Assembly: GCA_013399695.1 (NCBI GenBank)
Contig: VXAU01004724.1
Coordinates: 702,814 to 766,813 of the forward strand
Origin: Formicarius rufipectus
Taxonomy: Eukaryota > Chordata > Aves > Passeriformes > Formicariidae
Reading direction: 5' to 3'
DNA length: 64,000 bases
Positions within the stretch are counted from its first letter, which is position 1; every line of letters starts with the position of its first letter. The notes under the pieces are model-generated. The model ran no database searches, was not told the DNA's origin, and worked only from the letters and a program-made list of their open reading frames with translations. Position numbers and translations under genes: made by a program. Positions 13,484 to 26,708 of this stretch are shown here, one piece after another.

Positions 13484-16167
13484 ACATGGACATTCAGGAT
13501 GAAATGCTTGGCACAACCAGGCAGGATGTCCAGAGCCCGCTGGGGAACAATGCCCTGCATGAGGCTCCCCTGCAGAGCTGATGCTTCCAGCAAAGCAGGC
13601 ATCTGGAATTTGGGTAATCAATGGCAAACTGATCAATACAGTGCTGATGAGTCTATGCTGCTGTTCCTCTGAGGCCAAAATAGAAGCTTAAATGCAGAAG
13701 CTTCTCTCCGGTGACTTGGACCTCTTGCTCCCATGAAGATATCCACATCTGGCAAAACAAATCCCACCCGCTCTGAAGGCTGACTGCATTTCCTGAGCTG
13801 CTCTGGAGGGACCACTCTTTCCTTTCCCCTGCACCACAGCTGCCCAAGAGGAGGGTGGGTGCTCAAACGCTGCTTTGAAACCTCAGTGCCCCTGATGGGG
13901 AGCGCCGGGGGCAGTGCGGGCCAGGATGAAAGGAGCACAAAATGGCCTGTGTTCCAGTCGAGAGCTTCTAGCAGAGCCCAACAGAGACACAAAGGCGTCA
14001 GAAACTCTCTTTGGGGGAAATCCTAGGCTGTATTTTCTACGAAAAAAAATACCCAAACTCTACATCACGGATGTGCCTGACAAAGGAATCTGACTGGTAA
14101 AGTTCATCCACATCTGCTATCTTTTAACAAAGGGGTAAAAGTATATTTGATGCAGCGTTCAGATATTTGCTCTTTGGAAATCCAGCTCCCTGGGAGTTAT
14201 TCTCTCATTCTGTTTTATTAGTTTTCACTGTCTCCCAAGATCGGTGCAGTTCAGCTCCATGGTAACTCAGGAACTTGCTTAGTCGCCTTACATATTGATG
14301 CATACAAGGAAAGCACAGTGCTAATACACTGTTTGAGCATCTCTAAGGTATATTTTAGATATCTAAGATGTGAGGCAGAGCAGGATTTACAGAGGATACA
14401 GAACAGTGCTGCCTTGCCTTGGGTTGTAGTGATTGTTTCTTGGGGAGTTTTACCAAGTCACTCCTAGCTTTGCAACAACTGAAGTCATGCTGAACTTCTA
14501 TCCACACTGTTAAGCGACATTTGTTCTCCCTGTCCTCCAGAGATGACAATAAAGAAAATACAAGGTGATTAAAAAGGGGAAGCAAAATAAAGGAAAAAGA
14601 ACTTGCCCTACAGTAATTAGACATGTCTAGGCTTACTAGCTGGGTGCTACTGATTTAACCCTGGCTATGAGCCCTGTAGTCCTCATCGTTTTCTGGTCTA
14701 CAGCCCACCACAACTCTGCTCAGCCTGCCAGGCCTGGGCTTTTTCACAAAGGACAGAATGCAAGGGGTGCTAGTGCGTGTCCATGTTTTGCTCTGACATG
14801 TGCATCCATAATCAGAAGCACTTCAGGCAACAAAAAACAGAAAAGTCACAACAATTCCCACACAGACCTGAAATCAGATCCCTGGTTCCCAAGCTTTCAT
14901 CCGGGTGCCCAGCTACCAGCTGGCTAGTCCTGCACGTGACATAGGTTCAGTTACTTTGAATATCTGTGTGCTGATTTTTATGATTTCTGATGGGGTCCAG
15001 ACAAAATGCTCAGTGCCAGCTGCAGTTCTGGAGGTGCTGTGGGGATTCATTAGTTAATGCCACAAGGACCCGGCGTGGAACACCTAAAGCCTCAGCGGCA
15101 TTCTGCTCCTTCTCGCTGTTGGCACTGAATATCCTTGGGATAACTTTTTTAATACCTCTGAGAAGAGGACAAAAAAAGTAGGAACAGCTACTAGAGAGGG
15201 GAAAATTGTTTTTCCCAGGAGTATTGTGAGAGAAATAAAGCTGCATGTTACCCTTTTAATACTTGCATTGAAAACAGGAGAGGGATCTGTTTCTGCTGTT
15301 TCAGTCGCAGTGAGTGACACACATGGTGCTGGAAGATGAGATAATTGTTCAAACACAATGGCAAGAAGCTCAAGATCTGTATCAACATGTTCTGAAAACC
15401 TCTGGAATGGTTAATTTTTCAAGCAACAGTTCTACATTGAACAGTCCACCTTTGAAAATTGCTAATGAGTAATCAATGATGTCAAAACACGGTGTGTTGT
15501 GCTCTTCCTGCTTCCATTTGGCTTTACTGACCTTCTGATGTGTATCAATGCAAAGCAGCTCCTGTCACCAGCGATCTGCTTTAACTGCTGTGTTAAACTT
15601 ACAGGACAAGCCATTGCAGAAACACTTCTTTCCAAGGCAGCTGGAAAAAAAAATGAGCTGAATGACAAAACAGAGAGAATAAACATTGAAGAGTTTCTCA
15701 GGCCTGTGAAGGCATTGTCATTGAAGATGCCTTTGAGCATAAAAGCACTTCCAGTAGCACTACAGGGTCAGTAAGGTGTCAGAGAGGCAAAAAAAGACCG
15801 TTGCAGCTGGATACACTATTGAACACATCACAGCAATCACAGGATCCCCATTCCCACCACAAACATCTTTCACTGTCTTCAAATCTGGAGACAGGGGTCC
15901 TCACTTGGTAATTTCACAGAATTCCATCTAGTCTACATCACCCTTCTGCTCTGGAAGTCTTTCAATCTGAAAGACAATGAAATACAACATCAGGGTTACT
16001 TGAGGTAAGCCTCAATTGGTGGAATGCAGCTTTCTGGCCACTGTATGCTCATCTGTAACCCCATTAGCTAATTTCTGCATTTGAAACAAAGCCAAATGCA
16101 GAAAAATTGAAGATGGTTGTCTTTTATCCACGTTATAAAGTCTGTATGGGCCATTAACATGAAAGTC
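13484..16167. other. Unique non-coding sequence
   Basis: No gene was recognised. 13840-13960 is locally GC-rich with a few CpGs. A small hairpin lies at 15958-15976 (stem GTCTTTCA, loop ATC). Open frames near 13.4-14.0 kb and 15.0-15.8 kb overlap on both strands and lack family signatures. Confidence 0.55.
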
Positions 16168-16201
16168 CTTATTGTTATTGCTATTACTATTGTTATTATA
16201 T
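16168..16201. repeat. Imperfect (TTA/TTG) trinucleotide repeat
   Basis: A run of TTATTG and TTATTA-like triplets with interruptions. On the minus strand it translates to an Asn-rich run (frame 16012-16290), so that frame is repeat-derived. Confidence 0.75.
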
Positions 16202-19200
16202 TCTTCATTTTGAAGCACCAAAAATAAGAAAAGAACTAGGAGTTTATAATTAGTTTGATTAGAAGAAGGGAAATTCACCCAAGTATACATGATATATACG
16301 TATAACTGTATCTACTATGAGAGAAAATTCATTTACATGGTCAGGATCCAGATCCATCCCATGTAGATAAATCTGATTAAAGAAAGTTACTTTACTTCTG
16401 AATACATCTGTTGTCTGCTGCTAAGTAGGGAACTGATTTCTAATTAGATAGATCTTACAGAAAATGTTTGGCAATATTTGAAGCATCTTGCATTCTGCAT
16501 CTTATTTTAGCTACCTGACTCATCAACGGTTTGCTTTTGCAGTCAAGGAGAGCCACACAATGTTAAGGCAAAAATAAACAGTCATCTGATTTGTAAGTAA
16601 ATAATAATACAGTAGCAGGAGTGACCTATTATTTAAGGTTCCAGGGCAATTCTGCTTTAAAGTTCATTTCACTAGAATGCTTCAGCACCTTTCTCCCTGC
16701 ACTGCTCAGTGGTAAGATCCCAGTCAGAGGAAAATATTTGAAAGGTGCAGGTTTTAAGTAGGAGCTGCTTTTCCAAACCACAAATTAACAATTTGTAATG
16801 TTTCATACTGAAAGTTTTACTAATTCATAGTCCAAAATTGGCAAAATTGAACAGAAGTTTTCTCACTAGCCATGCTGACAATGAAGACATGGAATATTTT
16901 TTTACAAGAACCCTGGGGAGGAATTGGTATTGAAGTGATCTCCTTACTGGTATAACCCCATGAGAAGTTTAGAAAAGGGTACAAGTACATCATCTGTCCT
17001 GGTTCTAATTCTATCATACTTTGATGGCTGGAGATACATTATATATGTCTGGGGGCTTATATTAATCAAATTTACATAAAAGTCCCCTAGCTCTGCCCTT
17101 GTATCTGTCTAATGGAAAGTGAAGGCCTCAGCCTCCAAAGACCATCCTGAAATCCACTTCCAGCCTATCTCCTTTTATGAATATTCCTGGCAGACACCGG
17201 CAATGAATACACTCAAAGTAGTCATTTAAATTCTGCTGCTTTCTCAGGAAGGGAATTCGTTGTGAATTATATTTGGTAGCTTCTACTAATTCATTCATTC
17301 TCCTTCAAATGCCAGCTCTAGGCTGATCCCATACGAGTGTTCATGAAAAATACTTTCTATTTAAGCACTGAGGCTCTAAGACTCAGCAGTGAAAACACTT
17401 GAATTGTTGATTTTATTTTCTAAAAAAATAAAAATAATTATGTGGAAAACAGCACATTCCTATTCAATGTTTCCACCTTGATTAAATTATACACTTTCCA
17501 CTGGGGAAAAAAAAATCCATTTTCTGCTCTCTGTTTATGAAAGTATCAGTCCATCTTCCTGAGGGTTCTGTGCAGTTCAGGCAAGGGAAGTTTGCACTTT
17601 GCACCAATCAGCTTAAAAAATTAATCAGTTGAAAGTTTGGTTTCTATATAATGAGTCATCAGGCATGGAAGATTCAAAGATCAGTTCCCAAGTCTCAACT
17701 AAGGGAGCACTTAAAGTGTGCTCAACTTAATTGGTGAAGTATATTTAAATACCTCTCTGGGTTGGAGTTATCAGTTTAGGCCACAACTTAACATTCAGTG
17801 GACAGAGGGATTCAGTGCAAATACCAGCATGCAAAAAGCAAATGTACATACTCTGGAGTGACATTTCATGTGACAAGCAGCCTGGAACTGCAGCTGATGG
17901 ATGGGCAGCACGTACGTGGGGTAAAACTAAGGACGTGGCAGACTTTGCACTGCCTGCTTCCAGGATTTTAGCACTTGTTTCATCTTTATTACCTAGCCCC
18001 ATTGTTTTGAAGAACAATAAATTGCTACACTTAAATCTTCTTTACAGTTATCTCATTTGGGAAGTTCTTTATGGATCACAGTCCTTCCTGAAATTACACT
18101 GTGTAAATATTATTACTTGTGAGATAAAGTTATGCTTAGTGAGTACACCAAATATATGCACAAATAAATAAAAAACCCCATCAAGCAACTCATTTCTGAA
18201 TAAGTTTGAGCATATCCATTAATTCGGCCTTCCGCTGGCACTGAACAATAATTTCACCACCTCAATAACACAAAAAAGAGCAAACAAGAACACAGTCCCT
18301 GGGACTGAGTGAAGATTGTACAGAGTAGCATTTGACTACAAGGCCACAACGTCAGATCATGGTCTTGGCAAAGACTGGAAGGTCCTACTCCATGAAATTA
18401 ATGACTGCCAATGCTGAGACTTTCTTTAGGGTGAATTTTCCCAGAGTTCATGCCTCTAGTTTCAAGTGGAATATCTATATCAAGTGGAGATACTATTTCA
18501 ACCAATGTTGGCTCAAAATATTATTGAAGATTAAAAGATTATTTCTTTCAAAGTTGTACCTCTGTATTTTACCCAGCACCCATTCCACCTCCCTTGAGAT
18601 ACCAGCTGAGATGTATCATCTGCCTTTCAAAGCTCCCTGCAGTCACCAGCCCTCCTCCCTGGTCGCAGAGCCTGTGACCTGCAGACCCAGAGGCAGCTAT
18701 GAAATAGTTCTTGATGCGCTATGAAAGGTAATCAAGAGAAACAATCCCATTATCTGATGGATGGAATTCCCTGCAGAAGGTCTCCACCTTACCCTGGCAA
18801 GCCGAAGGGAACCATAAAACAAAAAAAGGCAGACAAGACTTTGCTTTCAGTCACTTCAGTGGCTAAACCTGAGCACTTGGTCCTGGCTTGGCTGTGCAAT
18901 TAGCCAGTTCTGGACACTCCGAGGAGCAAAAGGCTTCAGGAGTCCTTAGGCATCTTGTAAAAACATCCACTTTTTTAAGCAGAACATAAAATACCTTCTA
19001 AGCAAACTTTTCACCATGGTTAATTGCATGCAGTTGTTCAGAAAAGCATCCACGTGGTTCTCATCTTGTAAATGCAATGTAACAGGCAGTAAAAATCAAA
19101 AAACTTGCATTTTCACATCTGCTGAATTCCTAAAATTGCCTAATTGCAAAGCTAGTTACAAAATAAAGAGGAAGAAAGTTAAGGAAAACTACAATAAAGT

Positions 19201-22200
19201 CTAAAATCAACACTGACAGAAACAAGGTGGCAGGTGTCAGATTAGATAAAGTGACTTGTGGTCGCATATCACAATATGACTTCATTAAAAGTGCAAACAA
19301 ATTTAAGCCTTGGGTTATGAAATTGACTTTAATTTATCTTCATAACAACATCTAAAACTTTCAGAAATTGCTGGCAGAAAAGGAAGCCAAAAACAACTGT
19401 AAAGAAGCTCTACTTTTTTGTAAATACATAATCAAAATTGAAATAAGCCTTGGGTTGAAAATCAGAAATAAGACCTGGTTTCAAAATAATTGGGTAAAAT
19501 TAGGTAATTAGGTAAAAATTCATTCATGCTATCTTGAGCTTGAATGAAAAAAGTACATAACTAAGTGGAGAAAAACCAATTTACCTGCTGAATTCATGTT
19601 GCTTGCACTTTCAGAGGTACATTTTTAACATCAACCATCTCAGTAATAGGAAAGCTTTACGTCTAAGCAAAAGACACCTCAGGGTTCCGTGCAATCACTG
19701 CCTCCTGCCCACTCACACTGGTTACCTCTTAGGCCATTGCTTTGCAGTCTCTGCTTTGGGCTGTTGCAATGAGGGATTTCCAACACGAATCTGCTGCCGA
19801 GGGACTAGTTCTTACAGCATTGTACACTTGGGCTATTCCACAGAGCTCCACTCGGTTTCCTTCACCTGAGCCACGCAAGCACAGCCTGGGTGACCTGCTT
19901 GTACAACCTCAGCCCTGCTGCCCCTGCTATGGCTGTTTTCCAAGGGCACATCAAAGGGTTTCCTTCAAAGGGTGATCAGAACTTAGGCAAGAAGGCTTTG
20001 CCAGGACAGCCACACCAATAAAGGCCATACAGCATAGGAATGCTGCTACATGTCAATTTTACTTGAGAAAGTTCAGTCATGGGAAAGTTTCCAGTGATTT
20101 TGTTTTGATCTATTTTGCTTTGCTTTAATCAAGTCAAGCTACAATAGCAAAGTTCAAGTTTCACAGCATAAGCAGTGGGATTTCTTCAGTTCATTTCCAT
20201 CGGTTGCACCAAGTTACCCTTTTGACAACATGATTTTGAGAGACAAAACTCTTCTCTCTGACTGTTTTCTGTCTTAGACAAATTTCACACATCAGAATAC
20301 AATGATTATCCTAGCATAGTTTTAGACATGAGACTTCATTATTAAACATTGCCACCGTATTTAATTTCTGTTTGACAAATAAAGAATATTAGAAAAGATA
20401 AACTGGAGAACCTGAGCCACAGAAAGGTCTAAAAAGGTTTATTAGATAAAAGATCAACCAGAATTTAACTCCTAACCCCAAAAGATAATAGCAAATTACT
20501 TCTGTTGGCATTTCAGCTGGATGGGTTTTTTTACCAGATTTCTCTACAGGTTAAGAAAAAAAGACTTGGAAACAGTGACTCCTTAAACAAACTGAACAGA
20601 GATACATGTCTATTTGCAGAAATACTAGTTCTCAGTGGGTCTGTCTGCATTCAACATTTTCTATAATATTAAATGGCTTCAGAGTTGCCAGAATCTGTTC
20701 ACTTACTCCCATTATTTCTTTTTTTTTCTTTTTTTTCTCAAGCATGTATTTTATTTCTGTTGATTGGAAAATCTGAGTCATGTAACCTTCTGGGCTACAA
20801 ATTCATAAGTGACAGTCAGACATGAATAGAATTTTTCTTTCTCTTCAGCACACTCGATAAACAGAAACATGGAAATGAGACTTTAAAAGTAAGCAGAGAA
20901 TACTGATGTTGAAGTGTTGTTTCAAAAACTGCCAGGAAGAAACAATGGAATTCATAGGTTTTCAACACAGAAAACTGAGAAAGGGGACTGAATTAATCTA
21001 TTTTCAGAGAGAGAACATGACACACATTAAAAGGCCAGCAAAACCAAGCTCATGAAATAGGATTCCTCTAGATGGAACTCTTGAATTTGAAAGATGACAG
21101 TCATGTAACAAAAGCATCAAAACTTAGGAAGTTATTCTCTTCCTGCACTGATTATTTCTCCTTCTGAAACACCTCCTTAGAGGAAAATGAGCGTATCTCA
21201 CCTACTCAGTTCATGGCAGGATGAGATACAGCTCTCCTGTGCAAAGGACTTGAATAATGCAGTAAAACAAATAAAACTATGACTACAGTGGAGGTTTTGT
21301 CAGACGTAGAGAGCTCTCTATCTGTGTCGTTCCTCTTAGAGTAGCATTAAAGGTGCTAAATGAGGATTTTAGATTTGACTCAGCTCTTGCCATTGAACTT
21401 CCTACTAAGACTTGCCTGAACTACAAACAAGATTTTTTTTTTAAATATTCTTTTAACTATTCTGTAGATGAAATGATGATATAAAAATACTTGTGAAGTT
21501 AACAAGCAACAGAAAATCAAATTCACTTAAATAGAACATGGTCTTTTTCAAATAATAAGACGTTCTGACACAGAGCCATAGAAGAATATTCTGCTGCAAT
21601 TTCATCAACAACATCAGAACAGTTCTACAATAATCTTTCAGACAAGTGTGATATCTTTTAAAACTAACCATTAAAAGTATATTGGAGAAAAAGGAAAAAG
21701 TATATATCTACAGATCTAAGTGGTATCCTTCAGCTTCAGCAAAACACAAAGATGCCAGCAGTTCCACCTAGACCCAACAATTATATGCAACGACAACACA
21801 AGGAGAGATGAAGCAGAAGTGCTAAAATGACAAAGAACTTTGCAGGGTAACACATCCCAACTGAAGCACTTGCAAAGTAAAATAAAACACTATGAGGCAG
21901 CTGCTCCTAAAGCCTCTGCACTCACACTGAGGCACCAGGTACCAGCTGGATGTCAGGGCCTTGATCCTTTCATCAGCACTGCAAGGAGAGGGACGGCCAT
22001 AACCAAGGTAACAAGTATGGAGTGTTGACCTCTGCCAGTGACTGTGCAGGTTTTATTCTTTGCATTTTTAGCTCCACATCTTGACTGCTGAAAAACACGT
22101 TTTCTTGAAGCTATCTTTGAAAACTCAGAGAGAAATCTCTCCTAGCAGGAAGCATAATGTGTGTGACCTACTGTGGTACACATAAGTATGCAGTGTACTC

Positions 22201-23089
22201 CCTCAGAACTGTCTGCTTGCTGCTGGCTGTTGCTAGAGGTACCTGTTACCCTCCAAACACCCTGCTGCATATGTAACACATTTATCTTCAGAAGATCTCA
22301 TTTCTCGTTGAATATCTCACAGCAGTTACGGTGAAGTCCTGGAACTTACACACCTGGGGATGCCAATGGCCAGATAGACTCCACACATGGGCTGTGGTCC
22401 TGGAGCTGCCTTTATCCCAGTTCCTGCAGCCAAAGGAGCATCCAGCTCAGATGTAACACACAGCAAAACTTAAAAACTATAAAAATACATGCACGAAATC
22501 ATTTCAAAGACACCCCTGCACAGCACATGCTGTGATACCACCCCAGCCCAGAGACAGCCCAAAGCACAGTCCCTGAGAGCTGCAAATTGCCACATGTAGG
22601 ATTATTGCTCCAATGAGTAACAAAAAATAAAAAACAAACCTGCATGCAGGAGAAAATGATGCAGCAGACCCAAAATATATTAACTGATCCAATTCTATTT
22701 CTGACACGAGCAGCAGGGAGGACTAAAGCCACTTACATCCCTCTGGGGTGCAACAGAGACCTCTGTGACTACTGCCAGAGGAAATCATCCCTGCCCATGG
22801 GTCACATCATGCACTCTGGGATGGCCACTGCTCCCAGCTCTGGTATAAGCCAAGTCAGAGTGTGGGGCGAGCCCTGGATGGCACTGGTCCAGCTCTGGGT
22901 GCTCAGCAGCTGCTCCTGAGCCCACAGGTGCCCAGCCAAGTACCGTGCAAGGTCCATGACTACCTGCCAGCCCGCGGTGCCACAACGGGTGACGAGGTGG
23001 GGATGGTTTTTCAGAAGACATTTCGTAATTGTGGCTGCGTGTTTCATACACAACAGCCAGATGCTTGTGGGGGGAGGGAGGGGGAAGAG
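16202..23089. other. AT-rich unique non-coding sequence
   Basis: No gene or transposon was recognised over nearly 7 kb. A T-rich run sits at 20718-20742. A 12-bp motif AAGCCTTGGGTT occurs twice, near 19305 and 19446. Nothing else stands out. Confidence 0.55.
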
Positions 23090-23330
23090 CTATAAATCTA
23101 TAAATAAGTAATGGAATGTTGGGCTATGAAATTCATAGATTAACGTAGGAGAAACTCTCAGCGGCTGCATTAACGCCAGCACAGCGTGCAGCTGTTTATC
23201 GCTCCGAAACAGCTCCTGCCTCTTGCCACAAAGTCTGCACAGGGCTTGTCTGGCCTCCTGTACATTTTCCTCGTGTTCACCTCCAGCCATAAAGAATTAA
23301 TTCATCACTGAGACTATAATCAGGATCTCG
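23090..23330. promoter_or_regulatory. Candidate conserved regulatory block (composition-based)
   Basis: About 240 bp combine CpG dinucleotides retained at 23150-23230 (TAACG, AGCGG, AACGC, AGCGTG, ATCGC, TCCGA) with homeodomain-like TTAAT/ATTAA and TAATCA motifs. It carries no transposon signature. The surrounding kilobases are CpG-poor. This pattern is common in conserved developmental enhancers, but no alignment was possible, so the call is inference only. Confidence 0.2.
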
Positions 23331-23479
23331 GGCTCCACTAACACCTGCTTAAATAATATGACTGTGTCTCATGTGACACCAGCCGCTCTGGTTTCAGAGT
23401 GCAACTTGGTCCTCACTGCCTGTCTGAGGAGTTTTGGGGAAACAAGTGACACGGGGACCAACTCAAACCTATTTCTTCT

Positions 23480-23484
23480 CCCAC
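23480..23484. repeat. Target-site duplication CCCAC (left copy)
   Basis: The perfect right copy is at 23940-23944, immediately after the LTR terminal ACA. Confidence 0.85.
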
Positions 23485-23939
23485 TGTGGTGGTTTGATTT
23501 TTAGGCTTTTCTGGGAGACAGATCACATGGTTTGCTGTATACGAATGAAGTATTCCATCCCATTTTACGTCAGCTTAGATATAAGAAGGGATAGACGGAA
23601 GTTGTGAGTCAGTCCTTTTCCAGCAGTGAAGGGCACCGGTCGGGGACCTGCTGTCTCTTCGGAGAGAGCTGCATATCTCTCTCTGGGAAGTAGACCTTGT
23701 TTACTTGTTCGTTATTGTTTGTGTGTGTGTGCATATAGTAATGCTAAGTTCCTTTCTTTTCCCTCTCTCTCTGTATGTATATATTTGTATAAATTCATAC
23801 TGCTTCAGTAGTATTAGAATCCACTTTTCACCTAGTGTGGTTTCTTTTTCCCCCTTTTCCCCCTGCTGTTGGGGTGGGGGGGGAGCTGTTGTTTTGAGGC
23901 CTTTGGATATTTGCCTTCAGCCAGGGATAAACTACTACA
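23485..23939 (+). mobile_element. Solo LTR with 5-bp duplication, ERVL-like, 455 bp
   Basis: The element begins TGTGGTGGTTT and ends AAACTACTACA, which are inverted-repeat termini. It is flanked by perfect 5-bp repeats CCCAC at 23480-23484 and 23940-23944. A TATA-like ATATAAG lies near 23579-23585, about 95 bp from the left end, which favours plus orientation, though orientation is not certain. The right half is pyrimidine-rich and carries a short TG run and a G run. No internal region remains. The 5-bp duplication fits ERVL-type elements, which are common in bird genomes. Confidence 0.85.
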
Positions 23940-23944
23940 CCCAC

Positions 23945-25954
23945 ACTGAGCCCACCCTTGCCATCAGAGAACCCAATGTCACAGCAACATTCCACACACT
24001 TGAGACAGGTCTGTCAGAGGACTTTTTGGTCTTAGGGAATGACCCCCTCCTGGCTGTCAAGCAAGGACTGATCTAAACCTGCAGCCTTCCCAGATACTGC
24101 CTATTCAGGGAGGAATTTAAACCTCCTTAAAAAAAGTAGCACACAGAGGTACACTGTGCAGGCTCAGCAGGTGCTGATACTGCACATCCTGGACCACCCA
24201 ATAGAGCCACACCCAACTTCCCAAAGCTTCCTTCCCCACAAGCCCCTCTGCTCCCACTGCCCAAGGTACCCCTGAGACTGCAGCTATCCCTGGGGCAGCT
24301 GCTCACCCTGATGGGTAGCTCCAAGCTCCAATGTGCCCTTCACCTTGCCCTGCTGCCCAGCTCAACACAAGACCTTCACCCAGGTTTCCCTGCTGAGGGC
24401 AGACTCCATGGGGTTTGGGATCTTGCACTGTACAGCGAATGTCCCTCACTGCCCAGCACCCCAGTCCTATGGCTTCTTTCTACCTACATTTATCCAGTCC
24501 CTTATCCACCTTTTAGTGCTTCTCTGAGTGATTATCATCTTCCATCATGGAAATATTTATGTGCTTTGTCGTTAGTCACTTTATTCCTCTGTCAAGGATG
24601 CTCTCAAGCTCCTGTCACTAGAAGCACCTTGTATTCTCATCATGCCATAGATCTTTAAATGCAGTAGTTATACATTACTTAGGCTGCACATATTTATTCC
24701 TAAAATAACACAGGCATCTCTACAGACCTTCACTGGGCCTTTGATGCACTCCAGGCATCTTGCTTTCCAGTCTATTATTCAGTAGCACAACTAAAATAAT
24801 TGGTACTTTCTAAGACTTCACTGTTTTCGGACTCCTAACAGAGTGAGTGGTCAGGTGTGACACAGAGCTCAGAGGAAGTTGGAAGAAAAGAGAATACATG
24901 AGTACGGCAGGAATTAAGCTCGTTCTTGATGCTTGCCTCTGTAGAGGGGTGTAAGGCCTGCAGAGAAGAAAATCATAAATCATATCATTCTGAAAGAAGG
25001 TGGAGAAAGTGAATGAATTGGAATACATAAGTCAAAGCCTACAAAAATGTGTGGAGCTCCTGAAGCAGCATTTTATTTTGTTTCCCTCAAAACAGTAGGT
25101 AAAATCCCTGGAGATTCCTGCCTCAAGCAGACCAGCAGGAAAGTCCACAGCTGCAATGTGTGCAAGACAAATTTTGTTGCAAATTTTTGCTTTGCTGTGT
25201 GCTGCCTGATCTTGGGCAGGAGAATCCTGACAGGATGCACAAGGTGCCCAGGTATGAGTCACTGAGATATCCAAGCTGTCCAGAGGGAGCACTCCTCATT
25301 TTCAACCAGGGTCCTGAAATCCCAGTTTCCCATAGCACATACATAATTCTTTTCATCTAGTCTTTGCCATGGAGCAAATTAGTCCTCTAGACAGGGAAAT
25401 CTGAGTACAGCTGGGAGGCTGGAGCTGGTGGGGGCTGACCCATCAGAGTACATGCAGAGTAAATTGTGATGCCTTTGCCCTGCTCCAGTTGTGCAGCACC
25501 ACCCCAGCAAGGTCCCCCACACCCATTCACTGTGCCTCTAAACCATGGTAACATCAGGCTGCCAACCACCCTTCTCCTTTGCTTCTGGAATTTCTGCCTG
25601 CACGTGGCACACTCGCAGTGTGTGAGATCAATATCTGGAGAGGACATGGATGTGTTTCTTTGTAGTACTACATTGATAGAAACAGATTTGTTGGGGGGGG
25701 AAACATGTCCTGAGAAAATGCAGGTATCTTGGACTTGTGGGATGTGCTTTCCTAAGAGTATCCTGCACCTGGGCAATAGGGCCCTGACATATCAGTGAGG
25801 AATACCTTGTGATGCACCTGTTGTCACTATTTTCAAGTGCCCTTCCACTGCTACCAGAGCACAGGTGGCTTGGAGTTAAATGTTTATTAATTAAGTAGAA
25901 AAAAGTCAATAAATATCTTTGTAACACAGTCAAGATTTGAAGTATTATAATTTA
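23945..25954. other. Unique non-coding sequence
   Basis: No gene was recognised. Frames at 24311-24658, 25387-25776 and 25466-25798 overlap on opposite strands and show no family motif. An eight-G run lies at about 25692-25700. Confidence 0.55.
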
Positions 25955-26041
25955 AAGAGACACTATTAAAGCACTGAAGAGGACACTGAACACTAAGGAG
26001 ACACTAAAACACTAGAGACACAGTTAAAACACTGAAGAGGA
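25955..26041. repeat. Imperfect minisatellite, about 20-bp unit
   Basis: Roughly four degenerate units share the words GAGACACTA, AAAACACT and CTGAAGAGGA. The units vary from 16 to 25 bp. It is a local tandem array within unique sequence. Confidence 0.7.
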
Positions 26042-26667
26042 AAACCACAAAACAGCTGCTAAAGAAGACCCAGGGTCTGAAATAGGATGCACTGGTTGTA
26101 AACATATTCCATCATTTAGCCAAAGCATGGAAGCTGCCATGGGATATGGTCTATAAGCTTCAGGGAAACATTTCTGCAGCAGTGAGATGAGCAGACCAGC
26201 AGTAAGGCCAGCAGGTCAGAACTGCCCTGGAGTCACCTACTGTGTGATCCCAGCAAAATAAGTAGGGTTGAACTGGCTTACAAGTCAGGAGAGCAGGATG
26301 CCCACTTTTAACTGTTGATGTTGCACACTGAATCTGATAATCCCAGCCAGAAATGCATTAAGAGTTTGGTTTAAATGTTACAGAGAACTCTAGAGATGGT
26401 GTGGTAAATGTTCACTCTGGTTACTCTAGTAAGCCCAGAGCACTTCTGATTAGTTAGATTCTTTTTCCATAGGTTTAAATGATCAGCACCAAAATAGAGT
26501 TTGGAACAAGCGATCCATCTTTGCCCATGACTGGGAGATAACCTCAGTCAGGAAGTTTTAGCTGAAGTCAGATCTGTCGGGTAAGTGCAGTTGCGTGAGG
26601 CCATAGGATGGCTCCTTGAGCAAAGTGTGACACACTGTAATACCTGAAGCGGAAAATGCTCCCTCTT

Positions 26668-26708
26668 AAATAAAAAAAGAAAAAAAAAGAGAGAGAGAGG
26701 AGAGAGAA
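26668..26708. repeat. A-rich/(GA)n simple repeat
   Basis: An A-rich tract grades into an imperfect (GA)n run. Low-complexity sequence. Confidence 0.85.
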
